Shown: in pieces, positions 1 through 5,668 of the stretch
Numbering within the stretch: the first letter of the stretch is position 1
Layout of the letters: every line of letters starts with the position of its first letter
Program-made: the position numbers and the translations under genes
Notes under the pieces: model-generated
Database searches by the model: none
The model's input: only the letters and a program-made list of their open reading frames with translations
Told to the model about the DNA's origin: nothing
NCBI GenBank assembly: GCA_021106665.1
Contig: JAIOTR010000005.1
Location: forward strand, 1 to 5,668
Direction of reading: 5' to 3'
Origin: Bacteroidales bacterium
GTDB taxonomy: Bacteria > Bacteroidota > Bacteroidia > Bacteroidales > JAADJA01
Length of the DNA: 5,668 bases

Positions 1-399
1 ATCAAAAGCAATATACCTTGGAGAAGTTATATTTTCTAGCGTCTGAACCGATTGGAATGTTTTCAGGCTGACGATTTCAATTTTATTGGCATTGTTTACG
101 GCGATATAAACTTTATCTTCAATTAGGGTCATCGATTGGACAATATTTCCTAATGGAATTAAATTATTTGCTTTTTGAAATATATGATCCTCAATTCCTG
201 ACCCATCGCGGCTGAGGTAGGTTACTGTTCCTGTTCCTGTTTGAAACGGTCCTTCATTAACTATGAATACACCTTCCGAATAACCGGACGAATCAGGTGG
301 AGGTGGCTCATCTTCTTCTTTATCACATGAAATAATTACCCATGATCCTAATAATAATAAACCTAAAATTAAAATTGAATTTTTCCTAATTGATTTCAT
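1..399 (-). CDS. Surface lipoprotein, YncE/DUF5074-like beta-propeller (BtuG-like), 3' part outside window
   Basis: This frame is open from an ATG at 399 to the left edge with no stop, giving 133 visible residues, so the C-terminal part is missing. Residues 1-24 are a lipoprotein signal peptide with a lipobox ending VIISC, so Cys25 would be acylated. The next residues, DKEEDE, are acidic and resemble the lipoprotein surface-export signals of Bacteroidota. A proline-rich linker (PPPP) follows. From about residue 42 the pattern is that of the first blades of a YncE/DUF5074-type propeller: GVFIVNEG, a short turn, VTYLSRDG, then VQSMTLIEDKVYIAVNN and, near the edge, SPRYIAFD. In Bacteroides, lipoproteins of this kind (BtuG) sit on the BtuB receptor and capture B12. 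The start lies 2 bases after the receptor stop codon, so the two genes are probably co-translated. The corrinoid ligand is inferred; another ligand is possible. The lipoprotein call is firm. Confidence 0.82.
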   Translation of the reverse strand, partial: MKSIRKNSILILGLLLLGSWVIISCDKEEDEPPPPDSSGYSEGVFIVNEGPFQTGTGTVTYLSRDGSGIEDHIFQKANNLIPLGNIVQSMTLIEDKVYIAVNNANKIEIVSLKTFQSVQTLENITSPRYIAFD

Positions 400-401
400 T
401 A

Positions 402-2312
402 TTATTTTACTTTATTGAATAAAAAGTTAACAGTAATTTTATATGATCGACCAGGCATTGGATAATATAGAACTGCCTGATAATCTTCGTTCCAAATATT
501 ATTAATATCAAACTGTAATCCTAACATATGACTGGAAACTTTAAAATCCTTTCGTAAGGTGATATTTCCTAAAACATAAGCAGGTAAAAATTCATTGTTG
601 TCCAATGTTGTATATCTAAGCCCGGTGTATGACTGATTATAATTCAGGACAAATCCCTGGAGAGCAAATGAAGTATTGAAATAAAACTTATGCTCCGGAA
701 CATACAATAGTTGCTTTTGATAGGAGTCATCATTGGGTCCCTGTTTAATTTCATTGGTCGACCGGGCAAAAGTATATCCGCCATTGATCTTCGTGTTTAT
801 TTTCAGCCATGTAAAGGTTATACCTCCATCAAACTCTAATCCTCTGGCCCAAACTTTCTGAACATTTTGAGGAGACCATATTATACCATCAGGAACCCAT
901 AATATCCAATTATTGACTTTTGAGCTATATCCTGTAAAGAGGAATTTCGCCCTTAATTTCTTCCCTGCTTCTACAACCAATGTTGCTTCTGCATTTTTTG
1001 AATCTTCCGGTTTTAGATGGAGGTTACCACCTGGCTCCCAATACCTGTCGTGAAAAGTGGGAATTCTGAAATTTTTTGAGAAGTTCAATTTTCCGCTAAA
1101 CCATTTCCATATTTTCCCTTCAAAACTAACGGCATACAAAAACGGACTTTTAAAATCATTGTAATAATCCTGACGGAGATTTACATTCAAGTTCCAACCG
1201 GGAACCGGTAATTTTTGTAACCATGATGTATAAACAGAAGCATTACGCTGAACAACAGTGTTCGCATAATTATCCGAGGTCCCCTCCTCATATGAATAAT
1301 TTGCTCCCATACTTAAAACAAATCCTTCCAAAACCTGGTATTTATAATTAAGCTCGCTTAGCAATTTAAGACTGGTTATCTTTGAATCTATAGCAATACT
1401 GGAAATTGAATCGGGATCTTTGTAATGCAGGTAATCATCCAATAAAGCCGATTTAAAGTTCAGCTGCCCCCTTTTGAAATATTTCCTAAAATTAATTGCC
1501 ACCCTGAGAGATTTATCTAACTGGGAAGCATCGCTCGGTTTGCTTGTTATCGTAGCAGGTATTTCACGATTGTTTTCCTGGTACCAAAGTGACAGACCTA
1601 ATATGGTATTTTCACTGAAATTCCTGTAAACGTCCTGTGTTAATCCATAATTGTAGAATGAGGCATTTTGCTGCCTGACCGATTCCCCTTTCAAATTTTC
1701 ATATGTGAAATTATTATTAGCTGTTTTAAAAGTAACACCGGTTTTTGAATACCATTTATTGTTAGAAAATTTAAAAACGCCATTGGCATTGTATTCTCCA
1801 AAAGAACCATTTGCAAGGCTTATATTTCCTGTCAATGATTCGGCAAATTCGGGATTATTGTTTAGATGGATACTTCCTCCAATATTTCCACTCCCAAGTA
1901 AAGAGCTTGAGCCACCATACACAACAGAAATATCATTGAACAAAATTGATGGGATCAGGGCCAGGTCAACCTGAGATGTACTGGCAGGATTGATCTGAAA
2001 TCCACTCCAGTATATTCCTGTATGATTTGCAGATGTACCCCTGAAAGAGATCAAGCTTAGTCCGTTGTAATTATAATTCTTTAACTGGATAGTAGTATTT
2101 CTGGATAAAATTTCACTGAGGTTCAGGTTTTGATTTAAGGTCAATGTAAGACTGTCGATCTTTTGAACCTTTTGTCCGGGTGAAAATTGTTCAAGTCGTT
2201 CTGCCGAAATTTCAATTCCAGATAACTTGACTACAGAATCGCTTTCCGGAGTTTGGCCTCTAACTGAACCGATAAGGATACAAAAAACAACCAATATCAG
2301 CCATCGGGTCAT
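402..2312 (-). CDS. btuB: TonB-dependent outer-membrane receptor, BtuB-like
   Basis: This is a 636-residue outer-membrane active transporter powered by TonB-ExbBD. Residues 1-19 form a signal peptide, with probable cleavage before Gln20. A candidate TonB box, VVKLSGIEISA, follows at about 27-37. The plug spans about 50-155 and has the motifs LSLISFRGTSANHTGIYWSG (about 85-104), DISVVYGG (about 127-134) and GSGNIGGSI (about 140-148). The rest is a beta-barrel rich in alternating aromatic and polar strands, ending in GRSYKITVNFLF plus four residues. The length is close to E. coli BtuB (about 614). There is no N-terminal carboxypeptidase-regulatory-like domain and no SusD partner, so it is not a SusC-type glycan importer. 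The ATG overlaps the stop of the preceding gene (ATGA), and a BtuG-like lipoprotein follows after 2 bases. The receptor family is clear. The cobalamin substrate rests on plug resemblance and neighbours; haem or a siderophore remains possible. Confidence 0.9.
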   Translation of the reverse strand: MTRWLILVVFCILIGSVRGQTPESDSVVKLSGIEISAERLEQFSPGQKVQKIDSLTLTLNQNLNLSEILSRNTTIQLKNYNYNGLSLISFRGTSANHTGIYWSGFQINPASTSQVDLALIPSILFNDISVVYGGSSSLLGSGNIGGSIHLNNNPEFAESLTGNISLANGSFGEYNANGVFKFSNNKWYSKTGVTFKTANNNFTYENLKGESVRQQNASFYNYGLTQDVYRNFSENTILGLSLWYQENNREIPATITSKPSDASQLDKSLRVAINFRKYFKRGQLNFKSALLDDYLHYKDPDSISSIAIDSKITSLKLLSELNYKYQVLEGFVLSMGANYSYEEGTSDNYANTVVQRNASVYTSWLQKLPVPGWNLNVNLRQDYYNDFKSPFLYAVSFEGKIWKWFSGKLNFSKNFRIPTFHDRYWEPGGNLHLKPEDSKNAEATLVVEAGKKLRAKFLFTGYSSKVNNWILWVPDGIIWSPQNVQKVWARGLEFDGGITFTWLKINTKINGGYTFARSTNEIKQGPNDDSYQKQLLYVPEHKFYFNTSFALQGFVLNYNQSYTGLRYTTLDNNEFLPAYVLGNITLRKDFKVSSHMLGLQFDINNIWNEDYQAVLYYPMPGRSYKITVNFLFNKVK

Positions 2313-3304
2313 AGCTTAAGAAATTTTTCTGAAAAAAAATGATCTCCTGATCTTAACCTGATCAAATATAAACCTGAAGAAATAAACGAGATATTGAAAA
2401 TAAATATTCCCTGGCCCTGATCCTGGATATCAGAAGTGGATATCTCCACAAGATTTCCAAAATCATTATACAATTCAATATCAGAAATATTCACTTCCCC
2501 GGTGAATTCAATATATATATAGTTCCTGGCCGGATTAGGATAAACCATTGTTTCACTGATAATATTTTCGTTAACATATGAAGTAGATGCATCATGAATT
2601 ACGCCAACAGCATCAAGATCAAAGCCACCTGATTCAAAAGGGGTTGGCCAGGGATCGTTTATCTTATTTCCCTGAGAATCATAAGTTGTGTATTCATCCT
2701 GAATACAACCCACGACATCAATAATACGAACTTGTACAATACTGTCTTTATCCAATAGTGGATTGTCTTCAATATGTTCAATATCAAAAGGAAATCCATA
2801 TTCTAACCTATATTTGCCGGCCAAATAATGTAATTTAGTGGCATCAAGTAATCCGAAAGTCCCAACCTGGGTGTTGGTTTGAGTTAATGAAATAGCATCA
2901 AACCTAAAAAAATTAACACCATCAGAACTTACTTCAACAAAAGCCAACTCAAGGAAATCATCTGATAATCCATTTTCAAAAACAGCAAAATCGGGACCTG
3001 TCCCATCTCTCAATGGCTGGTCAAAATGGAGCAAAGCTACGCCCCCATCACCCAAAGATATAATCTGGCCATCAGCCTGGCCAATAGCAAGGGTTTCATC
3101 TCCCGCACTTACCTGGCCTAGCTCAGGATTGGATATATCCATAAACCCGCGTTCCACGGCACAACCAACAGCCCAACCTACAAAAGCAGAACTGTCTTTA
3201 TGGATTGCTGTAGTTCCCTCCTGTCCTGCCGGTGGCGGATATTGGGCATAATTTATTACGAAGGAAAATAAAAAAAACAAAAGGAAACTTACAGATTTGA
3301 TCAT
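2309..3304 (-). CDS. Secreted surface protein with T9SS type A sorting domain, in receptor operon
   Basis: This 331-residue protein is exported and probably anchored at the cell surface by the type IX secretion system. A hydrophobic signal peptide covers residues 1-20, with cleavage likely at YA|Q. The mature domain (about 21-240) looks like a beta-sandwich. Recognisable stretches are GPDFAVFENG (about 103-112), LAFVEVSSDGVNFFRF (about 120-135), VRIIDVVGC (about 192-200) and SGGFDLDAVGVI (about 225-236). I have seen this pattern in uncharacterised secreted proteins, but I cannot name a function or a domain accession. Cys48 and Cys200 could form a disulfide. The C-terminal 78 residues, from VYPNPARNY at 254 to KFLKL, are a typical T9SS type A sorting domain. 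The TGA stop overlaps the receptor ATG, so the two proteins are probably made together. A role in capturing or handing over the receptor's substrate is inferred from position only. The start is the ATG just after the Bro-N gene stop. Confidence 0.87.
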   Translation of the reverse strand: MIKSVSFLLFFLFSFVINYAQYPPPAGQEGTTAIHKDSSAFVGWAVGCAVERGFMDISNPELGQVSAGDETLAIGQADGQIISLGDGGVALLHFDQPLRDGTGPDFAVFENGLSDDFLELAFVEVSSDGVNFFRFDAISLTQTNTQVGTFGLLDATKLHYLAGKYRLEYGFPFDIEHIEDNPLLDKDSIVQVRIIDVVGCIQDEYTTYDSQGNKINDPWPTPFESGGFDLDAVGVIHDASTSYVNENIISETMVYPNPARNYIYIEFTGEVNISDIELYNDFGNLVEISTSDIQDQGQGIFIFNISFISSGLYLIRLRSGDHFFSEKFLKL

Positions 3305-3305
3305 A

Positions 3306-4145
3306 TTATTTGTCTAATTTTTTATTAGCCGGAGGATTTAATGATTTTGCATTCTTTTTGCTGATAACTTTTTTCCTTGTAGTTTTTTCAAGTTGGATGC
3401 GGGCGGCATTTGCCACTTTACCACCTTTTCTTGCAACCTCTTTGTTTTCTTGAAAACTTCTTGGTTCTTTTTCTTTTGATATTTCGGTAGTTGATACTTC
3501 TGCCAACATATTAAACACCAATTCCAAATTTGTCATATTGTCTCTGAGATTTTCCTTTTTCAGACTTTTGAAAGCCTTATACTCTTTTGTTGTAAAACCG
3601 CTCCATGCCTCAGTTATTTCATTTGTAAGAATTGCATATTCCAAACCTTTTTTTACACTCCGTTCATCCCACTCATCAGTAAGTTCCTTTCTGATTTCTA
3701 TACTTTTTAAGCGTTGATTAATCCAATTTTTGCTATACCCCTTTTTTAGATAAGTTTCCATTGCGCGTTCAAAGGCTAATTCAGGGTCTTCTATTTCATC
3801 AATTCTTTCGCTTCCTACTCGTGCCAACCATTGTTTAAAAGGTTCAGCTTTCTTTGAAGGAACAGATTGAATTAAACGTAACAATTGCTCGGTATCAGCC
3901 ACATCGGTAAAGCGCATTTTACCGTCGGCAGATAACATTTTCAAACGTCCCAAATTATGGGACAGTTCACTTCCTTCTGCTATAAGCTTTGTTTTTAGGG
4001 CATTCCAGTATTTTCTTGGGCGGGGGCTGTCTGTTAAAATCTCAATCGCATCAATTATGGAAAAATACCATTTTTCTTCTTCGGCATTCCAATGAGTACG
4101 AATTTGTTTTTGCTCAAAAAGTTTTATTGCTGTTTCTTTTGTCAT
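3306..4145 (-). CDS. Bro-N domain protein, DinD-like
   Basis: This is a 279-residue cytoplasmic protein with no signal peptide. Residues about 5-110 match the Bro-N (BRO family N-terminal) pattern: WYFSIIDAIEILTDSPRPRK, then YWNALKTKL, a central LGRLKMLSADGKMRFTDVAD and a closing LLRLIQSVPSKKAEPFKQWL. The C-terminal part is helical and basic: GFTTKEYKAFKSLKKENLRD, then MTNLELVFNMLAEVSTTEI, then KEVARKGGKVANAARIQLE. It resembles the layout of E. coli DinD, a damage-inducible RecA-modulating protein of similar length. The last 20 residues are lysine-rich and look lineage-specific. Bro-N proteins are common in phages and mobile regions, where some act as antirepressors, so either DNA binding or a DinD-like role is possible. 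An in-frame TAG two codons upstream of the ATG rules out a longer start. It ends 1 base before the next gene, an unexpected partner for an uptake operon. Confidence 0.85.
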   Translation of the reverse strand: MTKETAIKLFEQKQIRTHWNAEEEKWYFSIIDAIEILTDSPRPRKYWNALKTKLIAEGSELSHNLGRLKMLSADGKMRFTDVADTEQLLRLIQSVPSKKAEPFKQWLARVGSERIDEIEDPELAFERAMETYLKKGYSKNWINQRLKSIEIRKELTDEWDERSVKKGLEYAILTNEITEAWSGFTTKEYKAFKSLKKENLRDNMTNLELVFNMLAEVSTTEISKEKEPRSFQENKEVARKGGKVANAARIQLEKTTRKKVISKKNAKSLNPPANKKLDK

Positions 4146-4159
4146 AATCTAAAGCCGTT

Positions 4160-4246
4160 TTATATGATTTTAATTTTTATTTCCCTGCCATCAATTACCG
4201 GAAGTTCCAGATTACGATAGTATGATATCAAGTTTAATAATTCAGT
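4160..4246 (-). pseudogene. Possible C-terminal gene remnant, about 28 codons
   Basis: On the minus strand this stretch reads in one open frame as TELLNLISYYRN followed by LELPVIDGREIKIKII and a TAA. The mix of residues is protein-like rather than the low-complexity peptide usual for AT-rich spacers. There is no ATG, and the frame is closed by a TGA at 4270-4268, so it would not be a complete gene unless a rare TTG start is used (a 23-residue peptide). It ends 14 bases before the Bro-N ATG. It could be the tail of a gene lost when Bro-N arrived, or chance. I do not recognise the family. Confidence 0.3.
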
Positions 4247-4283
4247 ACAAATAAAATTACAAAAAATTCATATATAAATATAA

Positions 4284-4297
4284 GAAGTCAGAAGTCA
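4284..4297. repeat. Tandem heptamer GAAGTCA x2
   Basis: The plus strand reads GAAGTCAGAAGTCA just beyond the stop codon of the propeller gene (on the minus strand, TGACTTC twice). A copy of ACTTCTT, the complement of AAGAAGT at 4282-4288, lies at 4302-4308 inside the last codons. The area can therefore fold into a weak AT-rich hairpin (6 bp with a 6-base loop, or 7 bp with a 13-base loop). It may be a small seed of a simple heptamer repeat. Confidence 0.55.
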
Positions 4298-4299
4298 AA

Positions 4300-5583
4300 T
4301 CACTTCTTGACAATCTTCTTTACAAGTACATTATTATTTATATTTAATTCAAGAAAATAAATTCCATCCTTTAAATTCGAAAGGTTGATTTTATTATCAA
4401 AACTATCACCATTCATTTTTTCATATACTGTTTGCCCCTGAAGATTACGCACTTTTAAATCTGAAAAAGAGCCACCATGAATTTGAATTTCATTTGAAAA
4501 AGGGTTTGGAAAAACTTTAATATTTGATACCGGATTAGTGTAAACAAAATCATTTATCCTGTAATCAAAATCAATTGCTTCAGCTGACACATCAGCTTCA
4601 AAAGTCCCGGTCTCATTGCCGCCCATATCAAATATTTTTCCTTCACCCATTGAAAAATAGTCGGTTATTGTTACATAAAACAATTGGTTGATATTATCGA
4701 AGGCAGCATCGGCAATATAGATATAAGTTGATGAACCGGGATCAGGAACAATGGTGTTTTGCAGAACCTGGTTTGAAACAACGTCATATGAACCGATACC
4801 ATAATCCAATCCCAAATATAATATGTTACCTTCTAATGAAACCCCTTTCCCTACAACATGATTAATAACATTTGTAGAAAATGATGCTGATTCCACATTA
4901 TAAGTTGTAATAGATCCTGTTGTAGCCATGTACGGAGATTTATTGACTGTAAAAATTTTTTCTCCGTCTGTAAACAGGTCATAAATACCAACGGCTTCTG
5001 TCCCAAAATTCATTTCACGTTCAAGGCTATAGGTTCCTAAATCTATAACAGCAAATTTCCCTTCCGTTGCCTGCCAGTCGCCCGGTACTGCCACATAAGC
5101 TGTATCTTGTGCAACAATAATTCCTGAAGCATCAGAAGAAATTCCTTCAATAGCAGCAACAAGTGCCAAATTTTCTGCATTATAAATTTTCAGATAAATA
5201 CCATCAGCCGGAGCGCCGTTAATATCACTACGGCGACTGACAAACAAAAATCCTTCATGGTAAAATAAGCGGTGGAGGTTACTCTCAAAAACAGATACTA
5301 CTTTTTGATAAGAATCAATATCGAATTTACAAATTGAATCTTCAGCAGTAACATAAACATAATTGTTGTGGATAATTAAATCCTGGATAGATTCCCGCAG
5401 GATATCACCGAAGGCCGTTGTTGTTTGGTCATCAGGATTGTATGACGCCACAGTTACATGATCATCAGGGTTCCCATAAATACCACCATTACCGATGATA
5501 ACCTGTTTAACGTAAGTTTGTGCTATCAGACTAACTGAAAACACCAGCGAAAACATTGCCGCCAAAAAGTAATTTTTCTTCAT
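4300..5583 (-). CDS. Secreted YncE/DUF5074-like beta-propeller with T9SS type A sorting domain
   Basis: This 427-residue protein has a signal peptide at residues 1-21 (cleavage likely at LIA|QT) and a T9SS type A sorting domain from VFPNPFSNE at 357 to the terminal VKKIVKK. The region between (about 24-345) has repeated short beta-strand units typical of a seven-blade propeller, for example DLIIHNNYVYVTAED (about 68-82), GIIVAQDTAYVAVPGD, LFTDGEKIFTVNKS and VSLEGNILYLGLDYGIGSYD. Its opening (VIIGNGG, VTVASYNPDD, IQDLIIHNNYVYV) lines up by eye with the opening of the lipoprotein at 399-1 (FIVNEG, VTYLSRDG, VQSMTLIEDKVYI), so the two look like distant paralogues. It is the first gene of the visible set and is separated from the next by 154 bases. 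A surface ligand-binding or receptor-accessory role is inferred. Propellers of this kind are also found in unrelated roles, so the ligand is uncertain. Confidence 0.86.
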   Translation of the reverse strand: MKKNYFLAAMFSLVFSVSLIAQTYVKQVIIGNGGIYGNPDDHVTVASYNPDDQTTTAFGDILRESIQDLIIHNNYVYVTAEDSICKFDIDSYQKVVSVFESNLHRLFYHEGFLFVSRRSDINGAPADGIYLKIYNAENLALVAAIEGISSDASGIIVAQDTAYVAVPGDWQATEGKFAVIDLGTYSLEREMNFGTEAVGIYDLFTDGEKIFTVNKSPYMATTGSITTYNVESASFSTNVINHVVGKGVSLEGNILYLGLDYGIGSYDVVSNQVLQNTIVPDPGSSTYIYIADAAFDNINQLFYVTITDYFSMGEGKIFDMGGNETGTFEADVSAEAIDFDYRINDFVYTNPVSNIKVFPNPFSNEIQIHGGSFSDLKVRNLQGQTVYEKMNGDSFDNKINLSNLKDGIYFLELNINNNVLVKKIVKK

Positions 5584-5590
5584 TTTAAAA

Positions 5591-5629
5591 GTTTTAAGGT
5601 TAATAAAATTAATTTAGTTACCTCAAAAC
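5591..5629 (-). promoter_or_regulatory. 10-bp leader hairpin next to the start codon of the propeller gene
   Basis: On the minus strand, GTTTTGAGGT (5629-5620) can pair with ACCTTAAAAC (5600-5591) over ten consecutive base pairs, one of them G-U, around an AT-only 19-base loop apart from one C. The 3' arm is followed by TTTTAAA and then the ATG at 5583. The stem would sit where a ribosome must bind and is followed by four U, so it could act as a translation-blocking hairpin or a weak attenuator. This is a structure seen by eye; its function is unproven, and chance pairing in AT-rich DNA cannot be excluded. Confidence 0.4.
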
Positions 5630-5668
5630 TTCCCGGTAAAATTTTTGTGAATAAATGAATGATATTTA

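Larger units (their letters stand above)
4146..4299. other. Intergenic spacer upstream of the Bro-N gene
   Basis: This 154-base AT-rich gap is the only sizeable spacer between genes in the window. Read on the minus strand it contains, in order, a tandem heptamer at the end of the propeller gene, an AT-rich run with a TTTTTTG tract, a coding-like stretch of about 28 codons, and about 14 bases before the Bro-N ATG. I found no good match to the Bacteroidota promoter pattern (TTTG with TAnnTTTG), no strong terminator and no cobalamin riboswitch core. A promoter for the Bro-N gene would be expected here but cannot be placed. Confidence 0.6.

Noticed and set aside
1705..1974. An 89-codon open frame on the plus strand
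   Set aside because: It lies entirely inside the receptor gene on the opposite strand. Its translation has no recognisable domain or signal, and the minus-strand frame there encodes the conserved plug motifs.
402..2312. SusC-like glycan-uptake receptor
   Set aside because: The protein is about 636 residues rather than the roughly 1000 usual for SusC, lacks the N-terminal carboxypeptidase-regulatory-like domain, and has no SusD-like neighbour.
3295..4160. Insertion sequence or transposon carrying the Bro-N gene
   Set aside because: No transposase, no terminal inverted repeats and no convincing direct repeat flank the gene. Insertion by another route remains possible.
4146..4299. Bacteroidota-type promoter for the Bro-N gene
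   Set aside because: TTTG occurs (for example in the ATTTTATTTG run), but no TAnnTTTG with a suitably spaced upstream TTTG or TTG could be placed.
4282..4308. Rho-independent terminator after the first propeller gene
   Set aside because: The stem is short and AT-rich, overlaps the stop codon, and is not followed directly by a run of T on the minus strand (ATATTTATATA comes next).
5584..5668. Cobalamin riboswitch upstream of the first gene
   Set aside because: I looked for the conserved GCCACTG box and the surrounding core on the minus strand and found neither. Only 85 bases are available, so absence in the genome cannot be concluded.

Overview
The window is AT-rich and looks like a member of the Bacteroidota. 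Two proteins end in type IX secretion (T9SS) type A sorting domains, and one lipoprotein has an acidic, surface-export-like sequence after its acylated cysteine. No gene is preceded by a convincing Shine-Dalgarno sequence, which is common in this phylum. T9SS cargo points to a Cytophagales, Flavobacteriia or Marinilabiliales-like lineage rather than gut Bacteroides. No sequence search was possible, so the lineage is inference.

All five genes are on the minus strand, so transcription runs from right to left. In that order they are: a secreted beta-propeller protein with a T9SS tail (5583-4300); a 154-bp spacer; a Bro-N/DinD-like gene (4145-3306); after 1 base, a secreted T9SS-tailed protein (3304-2309); overlapping it by 4 bases, a TonB-dependent outer-membrane receptor (2312-402); and after 2 bases, a surface lipoprotein with a YncE/DUF5074-like propeller that runs off the left edge (399 to 1, partial). 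The last four genes are so tightly packed that a single transcript with translational coupling is likely.

The best functional reading is an outer-membrane nutrient uptake locus, most likely for corrinoids such as vitamin B12. The receptor is BtuB-sized with a BtuB-like plug. The downstream lipoprotein propeller resembles BtuG, the B12-capturing partner of BtuB in Bacteroides. The first gene looks like a second propeller of the same general type that reaches the surface through T9SS instead of a lipid anchor. The 331-residue T9SS protein would be a further surface component. Corrinoid as the substrate is inferred from family resemblance and gene order. No cobalamin riboswitch is visible, although only 85 bases upstream of the first gene are included.

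The odd element is the Bro-N/DinD-like gene, a family linked to phages and DNA damage. It sits inside the uptake operon and ends one base before the next gene. The spacer in front of it holds a short coding-like stretch that could be the tail of a lost gene, and a heptamer repeat. A 10-bp hairpin lies directly in front of the first gene's start codon and could be a regulatory leader element.
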